From Candidula unifasciata (Eukaryota > Mollusca > Gastropoda > Stylommatophora > Geomitridae), in the NCBI GenBank assembly GCA_905116865.2, contig CAJHNH020000789.1, positions 62,001 through 126,000 of the forward strand: a DNA stretch of 64,000 nt, read 5' to 3'. Position 1 is the stretch's first letter. Every line of letters starts with the position of its first letter. The notes under the pieces were generated by a model. That model searched no databases. It was not told the DNA's origin and saw nothing but the letters and a program-made list of their open reading frames with translations. Below, in pieces: positions 25,001-31,415 of the stretch. The translations under genes were made by a program, and so were the position numbers.

Positions 25001-26966
25001 ATCAGCTAACTTTGTTATCACTGTACGCTTTGCGTGAGGTATTTATAAAAGCTCATCAGATTTTGACTCTATCAATGACTGAAACAAGTCTACTTGATAA
25101 TTTTCTTTGTCTAGCTTTGGATAAATCTGATAAACGCATGTTTGATTTAAAAATGAGACTTCTAAAGTCATAAATCATGTTGGCATGCATGAAGAAGTCT
25201 GCTCGGAGGCCATATTGTTTTCACACATACACTTAGTAACTTGGTAAAGCTCACAAACATGCCAAATGTTATGCTTTTAATCACATTTTGGAATAAGCCT
25301 AATAATCAACCTTGTGACTTCAAACACCAAGAACAGAAAATACCACTCAAAGCTGCCAGTTTGCACTGTTATACTGGCCTGTGGTAAATTAAAAACCAGT
25401 ATGCATTACATGTGGATTGGGTGGCTGGTTAGTACACCTATTCAAATTGTATTATCCAACACAAAGTGAGTCCTTGGAAACTTCAGCATTTGGGCTTGGC
25501 CTACTGACCTCTACAAAACATGTATACATTGAATAATGCATCACCTTCTTGGTTTTGACATGTGTCTGAATATGTTAACTTGTCTTTGATCTCAGCCTTC
25601 ATCTGTTATCATTAGATTAAAGAATAATAAGGATGTCTTGAAAAAAAATATCTTTGTAAAGAGAACTGATAACGTATGTGGAATGGAGATACTGTTTCTT
25701 TGTTCACTTCCTGTGATAATGATGATGTTCAACCCCACCACATCTGTACAACGAGCGACCAACGCCCGGTGATACAAAGTGCCACCAATCGGATAAGGAT
25801 TACCTGGGCAGAAGTGCCAGAAACCCCTCTCAGCCCATAGGTTGGGTTATATTGTGGTGGTAGTAGTAGTACATTTTACCCTACAAGGACATCACACAAG
25901 CGATAAATACCCGATGACACAAAGTGCTACCATGCAGATGAGGATCACCCGTGGAGAGGTCCCAGAAACCGCGTTCAGACATTAGACCATATTTATGGCC
26001 AGGCTATATTGCGGCCCCTGGCAAGAGCCAGGGTGGGGCTTCAAAATAACGACAAATTTCATCCCACAAGGGGATGACAGGGATGATATTTAGAAATGAT
26101 TGGGTTATATTAGGGCCCCAACTACAGCTAAAGAGGGGTTTTAAGATAATAAAAAAAATGTGTCATGTATGGGGACAAACTTCTTATATTGTAACATTGT
26201 GATGATGAGAGTTGGACAAAAAGAGAAGCAGTGGACAGTCTGGCGTAGAGGATAATTTGTGTTTAATGTTATTGAAAGTAGGAGAGACAGAAGGCTGTGG
26301 ACCGACATTTGGACAGATGATGGTTATTCCCTTTGTTTCAGCTTATGTTAGTTCTTTTTCTTTGATTCAGCTTATGTTAGTTGTTTATCATTTATCTTTG
26401 TTTCATCCTACCATGGTTGTTTCCCTTTGATTCAGCTTATGCTAGTTATTTCTCTTTGATTCAGCTTATCTTAGTTGTTCTTTTTGATTCAGCTTATGTT
26501 AGTTGTTTATCTTTGTTTCATCCTTTCATTGTTGTTTCCCTTTGATTCACCTTATGTTAGTCGTTTCTTTTTTATTCAGCTTATGTTAGTTGTTTATCTT
26601 TGTTTCATCCTTTCATTGTTGTTTCCCTTTGATTCACCTTATTTTAGTCGTTTCTCTTTGATTCAGCTAATGTTAGTTGTTTCTCTTTGATTCAGCTAAT
26701 GTTAGTTGTTTCTCTTTGATTCAGCTTATGTTAGTTGTTTCTCTTGTTTTCATCCTTTTATTGTTGTTTCCCTTTTATTCAGCTTATATTAGTTGTCTAT
26801 CTTTGTTTCATCCTACCATGGTTGTTTCTCTTTGATTCAGCTTGCAATACTGACAGAGCTAGCTAAGCCAGAAGCTTCCGGTGGGCAGAGATCAGGGACA
26901 GGAGTTTTCCAGCATGAGAATTTTCGACTCAAGCTTGCAGCTCCCAGCCCTGTGGCACCAAGTTAA
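832..26966 (+). CDS. VPS8: VPS8 (CORVET subunit), 3' half, 14 exons visible
   Basis: VPS8 is the CORVET-specific subunit that helps tether early endosomes through Rab5 and carries a C-terminal RING-like zinc finger. Fourteen exons can be read: 832-971, 2420-2504, 4523-4621, 5764-5903, 9050-9206, 11694-11783, 14089-14152, 15689-15786, 17552-17634, 18399-18479, 21400-21566, 22177-22378, 24271-24339 and 26841-26966. All have AG/GT borders, and phases agree at every join except 15786/17552. The conceptual protein follows vertebrate VPS8 in order: YRVCEYLYEKRRSYDKI, the helical-repeat region, LELYIDLLCEYRPQDV, the RING-H2 finger (CNLC, CGHSYHTPC, CYQC), then a tail containing FQHENFRLKL. The 5' exons lie left of the window. 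Orthology rests on recalled family sequence, not a search. Confidence 0.93.
1010..1305 (-). repeat. LINE C-terminal fragment (RTE/BovB-like), decayed
   Basis: On the minus strand it reads MWFYRQMTK... and ends in the same blocks as the better-preserved LINE C-termini at 59676-60014, with several frameshifts. Sister fragments lie at 12045-12250, 15425-15625, 16700-17000 and 43995-44490. It sits inside a VPS8 intron. Confidence 0.6.
1569..1682. repeat. Poly-C / polypyrimidine tract
   Basis: About 110 bp consist almost entirely of C runs, with a few A and T interruptions. Protein-like readings through it are proline or glycine homopolymers and carry no meaning. Confidence 0.95.
1797..1870 (-). 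repeat. Retroposon 3'-end fragment
   Basis: Resembles 560-640 (same 'aaagggt(t/c)acaaa(t/c)taggca' block) without the long GAAC tail. The rest of this intron, to 2419, shows nothing recognisable. Confidence 0.4.
2420..2504 (+). CDS. VPS8: VPS8 exon b
   Basis: Encodes (F)YRVCEYLYEKRRSYDKIL followed by TCYLKDPARR, one of the most conserved VPS8 segments. The first base completes the codon left by the previous exon. The acceptor is TTTTGACAG and the donor GTTTGT; it ends in phase 0. Confidence 0.9.
3700..4012 (-). repeat. Repeat family B (short retroposon), minus copy
   Basis: Shares the blocks 'gcagactgttggttccttgc', 'cctctcaggcagatgc' and 'cccctaattagtctac' with copies at 6290-6560, 28105-28420, 34513-34795, 42195-42425 and 58299-58573. 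The intron from 2505 to 3700 shows no recognised gene. Confidence 0.65.
4262..4368 (-). repeat. tRNA-like SINE head
   Basis: On the minus strand, 'ggtaaagtggtcaagccg' resembles a box A region and 'gggttcatttc' a box B, spaced as in a tRNA-derived SINE. Mismatches in the acceptor stem argue against a working tRNA. Confidence 0.45.
4523..4621 (+). CDS. VPS8: VPS8 exon c
   Basis: A 33-codon exon, YHVFTYIDSIMKSQSYTTEE and onward to KNLE, between acceptor GTTCTGCAG and donor GTGAGA. Both ends are phase 0. It corresponds to the vertebrate segment with FNYIHNIL. Confidence 0.85.
4850..5120 (-). repeat. RNase H fragment of a non-LTR element
   Basis: The minus strand reads ...IIWIYTSGHAGVNGKKRADQ and VASNAPM, the C-terminal part of a retrotransposon RNase H domain (GHxGxxGN-xAD block). 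It has no catalytic N-terminal part. A related fragment lies at 10820-11330. Sequence from 5120 to 5763 shows no recognised gene. Confidence 0.65.
5764..5903 (+). CDS. VPS8: VPS8 exon d (donor is seed of a 22-bp array)
   Basis: Encodes DLVSIDCKQAAHTVISCLSS through KPVLFEFLQGVISYR; in this family the LVxxxxxKAAxxV and FKFL-type positions are conserved. The acceptor is TTTATCAG. The donor is CAG|GTAGGC at 5904, and the junction itself is repeated downstream as a minisatellite. Ends in phase 2. Confidence 0.88.
5888..6258 (+). repeat. 22-bp minisatellite made of the VPS8 exon d donor junction
   Basis: Seventeen CAG junctions occur every 22 bp from 5901 to 6253. Each unit carries the last bases of the exon (gtcatctcatacag) followed by intron bases gtaggctt. 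Fourteen of the seventeen read CAG|GTAG, the same as the true donor at 5903/5904. Variants 3, 16 and 17 read CAG|TTAG, CAG|GCAG and CAG|TTGG. Confidence 0.95.
6285..6560 (+). repeat. Repeat family B, plus copy
   Basis: Begins 'cttatgtgggttcggagctc' and continues with 'gtaagagtcgactgattgg', 'gcatacagttaagtcagatc' and 'aaggatgtacatgcaacac', the order seen in the copy at 34513-34795. A second short piece (6765-6850) repeats the first third of the element. Confidence 0.65.
6945..7420 (+). repeat. RNase H-family non-LTR 3' end
   Basis: Reads SLQRSRVVGILWKFSPGHAD, then MLGNEQTDRLTSFAP, a retrotransposon RNase H C-terminus. It ends in the family's 'gatgttgattcctaatt' and 'cagcattcaacatt' tail. Stops and frameshifts interrupt it. 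The tail runs straight into the 102-bp satellite at 7410. Confidence 0.7.
7410..8455 (+). repeat. 102-bp tandem satellite, ~10 copies
   Basis: Ten near-identical 102-bp units (gcttgat starts at 7429, 7531 and so on). Because 102 is 34 codons, reading frames stay open on both strands for hundreds of codons (FLLLLHFLFYRCGCRGRYKV on plus, a charged repeat on minus). No domain, signal or exon boundary supports translation. It lies inside a VPS8 intron. Confidence 0.95.
8620..8815 (+). repeat. LINE C-terminal fragment (RTE/BovB-like), decayed
   Basis: 'catagcatggagggatgtca', 'atacatgctgttggagataa' and 'gagaggcatgatcgctcatg' match the ends of the LINE copies at 48600-48800 (plus) and 59680-59800 (minus). 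The copy is frameshifted throughout. Confidence 0.6.
9050..9206 (+). CDS. VPS8: VPS8 exon e
   Basis: Encodes RDAQSSALKPEKQMIIEPQ then VLELYIDLLCEYRPQDVCSF and KMNEGYRLEEALQ. This matches the vertebrate block around FIELLCQFNPTQV and YRLEETIQI. The first base completes an Arg codon. The donor is GTTAAT and the exon ends in phase 0. Confidence 0.9.
9375..9590 (+). repeat. SINE family A, 3' part
   Basis: Contains 'gcaggtcgacccagcc', 'aaatgggtacca', 'attggtctgtacaaatatgg' and a terminal T tract after 'gatctttac', as in the nearly complete copy at 41415-41685. The tRNA-like head is missing. Confidence 0.65.
10030..10430 (+). repeat. Two tRNA-derived SINE heads and a family A tail
   Basis: The first head is 'gtgatagtgtagtggctaga' at 10043. 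A second unrelated head, 'ctctctagcgcagttggc' with box B-like 'gtccaggttcacgcccg', starts near 10143. At 10365-10430 come 'gacatgatgttggccatgcc' and 'gctgatctataaaaaa', a family A tail. This reads as one SINE interrupting another. Confidence 0.5.
10435..10750 (+). repeat. Non-LTR retrotransposon C-terminus
   Basis: Reads SSAMCICGLAPETTGHVL, stop, DCPKIQHVKAQ, which resembles the CxCG...H...CP zinc-binding block that ends many animal non-LTR polyproteins. It is broken by stops. Confidence 0.5.
10820..11330 (-). repeat. RNase H fragment of a non-LTR element
   Basis: The minus strand reads VTFIFVSGHAGVVGNERADR, LASAALIEDGQ, and further on LLTMLRRESEHLWMCPVCCE. This is an RNase H C-terminus plus a CPxC tail. 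A related tail is at 45705-45900. The rest of the intron to 11693 shows no gene. Confidence 0.65.
11694..11783 (+). CDS. VPS8: VPS8 exon f
   Basis: Thirty codons, IVRKHKAWEATAYLLEKAGD then IQGAFRILLE. The AYLLEKxGDIxGAF signature is nearly invariant in VPS8. The acceptor is TTTCTCCAG and the donor GTTACT. Confidence 0.92.
12045..12250 (-). repeat. LINE C-terminal fragment
   Basis: Same family as 1010-1305, with blocks such as 'catgacagtctacaaccat' and 'cttctgatacagacatt'. Heavily diverged. Confidence 0.5.
12240..12475 (+). repeat. ~36-bp tandem repeat
   Basis: Six units built on 'aagaatgtagattgtctttt', each ending in a T/C-rich stretch and 'acattatttat'. The unit seems to have grown from the 'aagaatgtaga(t)tgtc' motif of the adjoining LINE fragment. 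A short poly-C run interrupts the first unit. Confidence 0.85.
13151..13365 (+). repeat. Repeat family E, copy 1
   Basis: A ~210-bp unit running from 'aaggacatcaaacaagcgat' through the imperfect palindrome around 'ggccatatttatggccgggc' to 'gggcttcaaataac'. A second copy follows at 13400, and others lie at 25725-26080 and 44222-44435. No coding capacity. Confidence 0.75.
13400..13605 (+). repeat. Repeat family E, copy 2 (direct tandem)
   Basis: Same order of blocks as copy 1, offset about 250 bp, ending 'gtcatcctgaaaaggatg'. The stretch from 13605 to the exon at 14089 shows nothing recognisable. Confidence 0.75.
14089..14152 (+). CDS. VPS8: VPS8 exon g
   Basis: Encodes NLQNLLKTLSQQLQDSPNDT plus S, a short variable linker after the GAF block. 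The acceptor is TGGAATAG and the donor GTTAGT; it ends in phase 1, which the next exon satisfies. Confidence 0.75.
14345..14590 (+). repeat. SINE family A, with tRNA-like head
   Basis: 'gagctgtgctgccatagtgg' and 'cttgggttcaaatcc' give box A/B-like spacing. They are followed by 'gacattggctcccaggttga', the conserved family A body, and a degenerate 3' part. Confidence 0.55.
14808..14997. mobile_element. MITE-like element with imperfect terminal inverted repeats
   Basis: The left end 'gatgaccataaat...gggacggtatagctttttagg' is mirrored at the right end, whose reverse complement begins 'ggtgactatattgttgggac' and continues 'agtatagg...ttttttagg'. The arms are about 40 bp around a ~110-bp A/T-rich centre. 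No transposase is visible. Confidence 0.5.
15425..15630 (-). repeat. LINE C-terminal fragment
   Basis: 'cacctctagacatttcgc', 'ttcccctccaactgtcccc' and 'aagaatgtagcctgtctcc' follow the same order as in 1010-1305. It lies just before VPS8 exon h. Confidence 0.5.
15689..15786 (+). CDS. VPS8: VPS8 exon h
   Basis: Encodes ATQVLFSKAETRLFIIVQLC then QRNSGKIDEAARE, matching the vertebrate LCQRNS...REA region. The acceptor is CCTTCAG and the donor GTAATA; it ends in phase 0. The following vertebrate segment (LWFPLL) has no visible counterpart before the next exon, and the phases of this exon and the next do not join. Confidence 0.85.
16042..16275 (+). repeat. (CT)n and (TG)n microsatellites
   Basis: A (TC)n run at 16042-16073 and (GT)n runs near 16130-16150 sit within a T/G-rich stretch. 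Wording similar to 29700-30190 ('gtaggaaagttaggatagag', 'atcctgtgtcattt') shows that both loci descend from one repeat. Confidence 0.7.
16395..16630 (+). repeat. Degenerate 22-24-bp tandem repeat
   Basis: About ten diverged units of the form 'ttgccagaaaccatatttcc'. Both ends fade into unique sequence. Confidence 0.8.
16700..17380 (-). repeat. Two LINE 3' fragments
   Basis: 16700-17000 belongs to the same LINE C-terminal family as 1010-1305. On the minus strand, 17157-17245 reads EIPCYHSGRLFLTRAGLASH followed by THRH-like residues, a damaged C2H2 finger as found at the C-terminus of some non-LTR elements. A shorter plus-strand relative lies at 42715-42790. Confidence 0.55.
17552..17634 (+). 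CDS. VPS8: VPS8 exon i
   Basis: Encodes FKEMTHHVLNSMMGYISPPA then ILQKIVQ. The vertebrate counterpart is LTMQVLNSM...PSILQRILQ. The acceptor is CTTTCACAG and the donor GTAAGT. The first two bases must complete a codon from a phase-1 exon, but the previous visible exon ends in phase 0, so an exon of length 3n+1 is missing upstream. Confidence 0.85.
18005..18075 (-). repeat. Retroposon 3' end with (GAAC)n-type tail
   Basis: 'aaacgaacaaacaaactttattttaaaagggtta' in pieces matches the ends at 541 and 1797. The intron otherwise shows no gene. Confidence 0.5.
18399..18479 (+). CDS. VPS8: VPS8 exon j
   Basis: Twenty-seven codons, DPAYNTGKFGEVKELIIGML then ENYNYEE, matching vertebrate DPVYGKGKLGEIRGLILGML. 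The acceptor is ACTTATAG and the donor GTAAGA; phase 0 at both ends. Confidence 0.92.
18850..19415 (+). repeat. 126-bp tandem repeat, ~4.4 copies
   Basis: 'gtttttgattggttgttctt' and its variants start at 18901, 19027, 19153 and 19279, exactly 126 bp apart. Every unit carries several CCAAT cores on both strands (gattggttg, caccaatca, tgattggcta). It lies in the VPS8 intron after exon j. Confidence 0.95.
19400..19660 (-). repeat. LINE 3' fragment
   Basis: 'atggatgaaatccagtccagca' in pieces and 'ttggcttctctcaacaatg' match the element at 35440-35540, whose minus strand encodes KEVKGAGLDFTHNIETMAQD. 19660-20400 holds no recognised gene; 20040-20300 may be further LINE debris. Confidence 0.45.
20400..20510 (+). 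repeat. Repeat family B-like fragment
   Basis: 'tgcatgggttcagtagctcc' with 'ttttggggaaacaaaaaatt' follows the start of family B (compare 6315-6350). It merges directly into the 25-bp array. Confidence 0.4.
20505..21006 (+). repeat. 25-bp minisatellite, ~20 copies
   Basis: The unit is 'aagaatgtccccactgcccc' plus 'ctaac', with exact 25-bp spacing at 20836, 20861 and 20886. Several units have expanded C runs or inserted (AC)n. The starting sequence appears to be the '(c)aagaatgt/catgt' part of the family B element before it. The rest to 21399 shows only a T/C-rich tract at 21180-21340. Confidence 0.95.
21400..21566 (+). CDS. VPS8: VPS8 exon k: first half of the RING-H2 finger
   Basis: Encodes TLMETCKNLLYHDLHMHLRS, then MKGFIPRDNMCNLCNQDF and DTVLVFR. 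The CNLC pair (codons at 21505 and 21514) is the first zinc-ligand pair of the C-terminal RING-like domain. The donor after 21566 is GTCAGC, and the split Arg codon is completed by the next exon. Confidence 0.92.
21785..22189 (+). repeat. ~43-bp minisatellite made of the VPS8 RING-exon acceptor junction
   Basis: About nine units read 'ttgtccttgtag|atgtgg' then 'tgattaggtcagaaatgtaa'. The true junction at 22176/22177 is CTTGTAG|ATGTGGCCATT, so each unit copies the polypyrimidine tract, the AG and about ten exon bases. Intact AG copies are visible near 21789, 21875, 21917, 21959, 22001 and 22088; others are mutated. Confidence 0.92.
22177..22378 (+). CDS. VPS8: VPS8 exon l: second half of the RING-H2 finger
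   Basis: Begins (R)CGHSYHTPCLRAVGSIHVFD and continues to WVCYQCNN, giving the C-x-H-x2-H-x2-C and C-x2-C ligands that complete the zinc finger. A basic serine-rich linker ending KKDSAE follows. The acceptor is CTTGTAG|ATGTGG, and close copies of this junction are repeated in tandem through the upstream intron. The donor is GTAAGA. Confidence 0.93.
22660..22955 (+). repeat. 21-bp minisatellite, ~14 copies
   Basis: The unit is 'agatctctgagggttgttct' plus 'c'. The 21-bp period keeps frames open on both strands (SEGCCQI and RTTLRDL heptads), but there is no coding support. It lies in the intron after the RING exon. Confidence 0.95.
23575..23775 (+). repeat. SINE family A, body and 3' end
   Basis: 'gaccttgactcccaggtcga', 'cttgagtgggtaactggtgc', 'ccgattagtctataaaaata' and 'taaaggcttggaaaatggac' follow the 41415 copy in order. 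The tRNA-like head is missing. No gene is recognised in 23775-24270. Confidence 0.75.
24271..24339 (+). CDS. VPS8: VPS8 exon m
   Basis: Twenty-three codons, LILDSQHIQAFENIRKSMKM then RSR, between acceptor TTGTTCTCAG and donor GTGAGC. It corresponds to the vertebrate segment LDPQQIQAFDQL. Confidence 0.85.
25720..26090 (+). repeat. Repeat family E, partial plus full copy
   Basis: 25725-25860 holds a diverged partial unit and 25873-26080 a full one ('aaggacatcacacaagcgat' to 'gggcttcaaaataa'). The same local tandem arrangement is seen at 13151-13605. 24340-25720 shows no recognised gene. Confidence 0.7.
26300..26843 (+). repeat. ~29-bp minisatellite made of the last-exon acceptor junction
   Basis: About 18 units read 'tttctctttgattcag|ctta' then 'tgttagttg'. 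Ten or more keep a CAG behind a pyrimidine tract; others read CACC or CATCC at that place. The last unit is the real acceptor of the final VPS8 exon at 26841. Confidence 0.92.
26841..26966 (+). CDS. VPS8: VPS8 last exon and stop
   Basis: Encodes LAILTELAKPEASGGQRSGT then GVFQHENFRLKLAAPSP and a TAA stop at 26964-26966. The vertebrate tail has the same LALLTEL and FQNENFQLQL elements. The acceptor TTTGATTCAG|CTT closes a ~29-bp minisatellite of near-identical acceptor sequences. Confidence 0.9.
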   Translation, partial: LAILTELAKPEASGGQRSGTGVFQHENFRLKLAAPSPVAPS

Positions 26967-27290
26967 GGACAGGACTGAGGAGAAGAACAAGAGGAGTGAC
27001 AAAGTTTGTTTGTGTGTGTCAGAGAGAGGATAGGATAACAAAATTATTGTGTAAATATTGTGTAGGTGTTAGGAAAGAATGCTGTTTTTAAATTGGTACA
27101 TTTAAACAATCAGTTATATTTAGGATTAACTGATATTGTTAGGGACCTACTTACTGTTGTCAGCAGACTACGTCGTAACCATCACGTGCCCCAGTTTGCT
27201 ATAAGGTCGTTAAACCGAGATTTCTAGAATTTGCTGCTGTGGGAAAAGAAGCTGATATATTTTTTTTAATGTATGTGGCATCTTCACCAT
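26967..27290 (+). other. Probable start of the VPS8 3' UTR
   Basis: Unique sequence after the stop codon with no reading frame of note. No AATAAA lies close by. A candidate ATTAAA near 28793 would give a long 3' UTR carrying SINE D and family B insertions. This is inference. Confidence 0.35.
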
Positions 27291-27690
27291 GGTTTATGTT
27301 TAAACAACGGATCAACATCATGGCATAAGGATAGTAACCCGTAAGTGCTCCATTCTAGTTTTAACTCAAGTTTGAGCCTGAAGAATCTCAGCACAATGCA
27401 TGAACTCTGTAGCACCAGCAAGGATCCTGAAATACTTTAGGTAGATATTTAACTCCAAATTTTGCCAATTTTTAGGTTACTCTTTTCGATTTCCAACTGC
27501 CAAGGGATATTTTACGTGCACAACAGTACACATGGACGTCCGATCTGACTACCCAGAGACTAGAAGAAATTACTAGAAGTCTATGTGAAAAAATCCCAGC
27601 CTTCACCGGAGCCTTAACCCAGGACCACCAGCACTCGAGGCGGATGCCATGCCCTGAGACCATCCTGTATAACAAACCACCATTGTCTAC
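27290..27690 (-). repeat. SINE family D (tRNA-derived), minus copy
   Basis: Reverse complement of the plus copy at 39228-39620: 'ggatcaacatcatggcataa', 'gatcctgaaatactttaggt', 'cgatttccaactgccaaggg' and 'gcactcgaggcggatgccat'. The head has box A/B-like spacing. A third copy is at 43145-43565. Confidence 0.75.
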
Positions 27691-28104
27691 TCACTGCTAT
27701 CTTAGGGAAGTTATGTGTTGGGGACCCAGTCTCCTCAACAGTGTGACACTCATAAAAGTAAGAAGTAATGGACCCTTTAAAAAATGTTTCAATGAAATAC
27801 AAATTGTGTTGTTAGTATTATACACACAGGACTGAGGGCAGTGCCAGGTTGGTGTGGCTGGTGCCCCAATAATAGCATTTTCTTTTAGAAATTGAACAGG
27901 GTATCTGGGCACATGCGCACACATGCACTCAAGCCTGCCCATGTGTGCGCACATAGGCTGCACACACATACTCAAATGAGTGTAATTGTGATGGGTGTCA
28001 TAATTACAACTTCTTAAAACTTGCACTTGGGATCTGAGATTTGTTCAATTGGATTGCCATCTATGATGCAGCTCTTTGAATCACAGAGGTATCAGATATC
28101 TGTC

Positions 28105-28425
28105 TTACCTCATGTGGGTTCCAGGCTCTATTATATTTGGGGGAGGGGGGGTGTAGACACACTCCCCCCCCCCCCTTCCCCCGCCCATAAGCATGTCATA
28201 AAAGTCACAAATTAAGTGTGTTTTAAAGTTGGAGTGCATCTGCATGAGAGGCACGGAAACAATAGTCTGCATACAAATATGTCAGATCTGTTTTTTTTTT
28301 TAAATCTACAGATGTAAAGCTCAAGTTCTGGGAGAAGACCTAATTCTAGAATTGGATGAACAACCCAGAACTTTCCACTGGAGTTTAGAGCTGGTGAATG
28401 TGAAGAAAAAGAAGAAGCAGAAATA
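28105..28425 (+). repeat. Repeat family B, plus copy
   Basis: Starts 'cctcatgtgggttccaggct', then 'gcatctgcatgagaggcacg', 'gtctgcatacaaatatgtca', and ends 'ggtgaatgtgaagaaaaaga' with a GAA-rich tail. C and G runs interrupt its first third. Confidence 0.7.
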
Positions 28426-28839
28426 TCAGTGTAGCAACCTAAAGAAGGGAGGTGGGAAGGGAGCCAAATTTGGGCTTATATTTATTCGATAGGAGGGCAG
28501 GAAAGCTGCATTTAGTAACAGATAACTTGTTAAACAGATTACATGCAGCTGATTGTGATGTTTGTTTGTATTTATTTGAGTTATGTATTGATTCAGTCAT
28601 ACATGAGTGCAGGCACAATTTTGTTTTACAAATTATTGGCATTTAATCATTTAATCGTTACATAAAAATGTGATAACAAAGGTCACTTTTATCTCAGAAA
28701 CACTTGCCAAGTTTTATGTCTGGTTCATTTGCTTCAGTGTCAAAATATTCTGTATGATCAAACATGTGCATTCATGTCTGTGCAATAGATATTAAAGCTA
28801 CTTTCAACAGATTTATTGTCTTATTAAACTATTGGTGAT

Positions 28840-29205
28840 TTTGAATGAATGAGTGAATCATAGAACCAACATCACAGCACCTGGGAGACTCCCATATGCG
28901 CTACCTTCTAATCTTCAGTAGCAAGCAAAGAAGAGTTCCAGTTCTATGGCACTAGTAACTGTCTGTTTGTACATCAGTCTCGCCCTTCCCTTGAGTGTTG
29001 AGCAATGGCCAAATCCCCTGGTAACTCCTCGCTGCACCATTTTCCTCAGACCATAATAATCTATTTGTCCTCTGCACTGTTCACTCGCTCCCAAAGGGCC
29101 CTCACAACATTTAGTTTGTCATACATCAATTCACCACCAAGGGGTGCAGAATTGGCCATTCTATCTGTCTGCTCATTTCCCAACACACCAGCATTACCTG
29201 GACCA
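28840..29205 (-). repeat. RNase H-family non-LTR 3' end, minus copy
   Basis: Begins with the antisense tail 'ttttgaatgaatgagtgaat' and 'accaacatcacagcacctgg', then antisense RNase H blocks (GNEQTDRMANSAPLGGELMY-like) at 29100-29200. Truncated inside the GHADV block. Confidence 0.65.
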
Positions 29206-29769
29206 AAAGAGAGGCAGTGGGTCTATTCATCCCCCCACCCCTCTCCCCAAATGGGACAGGAAATCCACAGGGAATAGGCACATAATATACTAAATGTGCC
29301 AAATGAAACAAACTAAAACATAATCAAAAGAAAGGTAGTGTAGGCATAGTATGCCAAATCCACAACAGTTCACAGTTCTAAACAACTGCTATATAAAGTG
29401 GTATCCAAGCATAAGGCCTGTGCAGGTGTTCATGTAATAAACTACCAACCATATTGAGATACTGTACACTGTTTCTGACAAGACTGGCCCATCACCAACA
29501 TTCAGTAGCCTAGATGGTACTGACATTGATCTCCTGTGTCAAGTTTATGTTGTACTGGGACATGGTTTTGTAGTTGGTGGCAAGAAGGGCTGCATGGTGT
29601 AATACTGGCCTGTCTGGCAAAGCTTGTATACTGTGAGTATGACATATATATTATTTGTATTTATATTGTTTATATTGACTGCAAATCAGTTTTATTTTTT
29701 TTATTCAGGATGTAACTATAGGGAAGTTGTGATAGAGCAGTTACCTTCTCTGTGGTCCTGTGTCAGTTT

Positions 29770-30135
<366 letters not shown>

Positions 30136-30199
30136 AATCATTTTTGTTGTATGATACGCTTGTGTGTGTGATCCTGTGTCATTTCTGTTGTTTCAACAC

Positions 30200-30880
30200 T
30201 CATCGAGGCTGATGTTGTCAATAACTTAACTAGACAAGTGGATATAGCTCAGACATCGAAGCTGATGTTGTCAGTAACTCAACTAGACAAGTGGATATAG
30301 CTCAGACATCGAGGCTGATGTTGTCAATAACTTAACTAGACAAGTGGATATAGCTCAGACATCGAGGCTGATGTTGTCAATAACTCAACTAGACAAGTGT
30401 CTATAGCTCAGACATCGAGGCTGATGTTGTCAATAACTTAACTAGACAAGTGTCTATAGCTCAGACATCGAGGCTGATGTTGTCAGTAACTCAACTAGAC
30501 AAGTGGATATAGCTCAGACATCGAGGCTGATGTTGTCAATAACTCAACTAGACAAGTGGATATAGCTCAGACATCGAGGCTGATGTTGTCAGTAACTCAA
30601 ATAGACAAGTGGATATAGCTCAGACATCGAGGCTGATGATGTCAATAACTCAACTAGACGTGGATATAGCTCAGACATCGAGGCTGATGTTGTCAGTAAC
30701 TCAACTAGACAAGTGAATATAGCTCAGACATCGAGGCTGATGTTGTAAATAACTCAACTAGACAAGTGGATATAGCTCAGACATCGAGGCTGATATCAAT
30801 AACTCAACTAGACCAGTGTCTATAGCTCAGATATCCAGTCTGATGTTGTCAATAACTAGACATTTACCTACAGCTTATAC
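30200..30880 (+). repeat. 53-bp tandem repeat, ~13 copies
   Basis: The unit contains 'acatcgaggctgatgttgtc' and 'ctagacaagtggatatagct', 53 bp apart from unit to unit (30253, 30306 and so on). Later units are shortened. It lies between VPS8 and the glycosyltransferase-like gene. Confidence 0.95.
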
Positions 30881-31184
30881 ATCCTAGTTGATGTTGTCCA
30901 TAGCCATCTTCGTGAGACATCCCAACCAAAGAAACTGGCGTTGTTTTGCAAAACTTCCCTTTTATTCTCCAAACCGAGAAGCCAGTGGAATAGTCAAGAC
31001 CTGTACTGAAGTTTTGTGTCTGTGAAGTCTAGAAAATATTGGGAAAACATAACGTATATGTCAGCTTGACATGTTTAATTACAATAGACAAACATAGGAC
31101 GTTGTAATGATTAGCATTCCTCCGCAAAACAAAGACAAGATACACAATACAACACCAACAGATAAACTGACTCTGAAATTATTA

Positions 31185-31415
31185 ATTAGGGGCGTATCCT
31201 TTACAGGGCGTTGCAGAACCAACCCCAGCTTCTTTTTTTTTTCTGTTGTGGTTTTTTTAGGCAAATTTACGCCCTGTAGTTTGCCATTGCTCTGAACGGT
31301 GGGCATCTCGATACCACTTTTGAAACCAACGCAAGACCCGCAGCTGGGATCGAACGTGGTACTCCAGCATTACGAAGCACGTTCGCAAGGCCTAAGTCAC
31401 AGACACCGACCTGAA
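31185..31415 (-). repeat. tRNA-derived SINE, distinct family
   Basis: The minus strand starts 'ggtcggtgtctgtgacttag' and has 'accacgttcgatcccagc' (box B-like), followed by a body ending near 'gggcgtatcctttacaggg'. Not a functional tRNA, since no cloverleaf closes. Confidence 0.5.
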
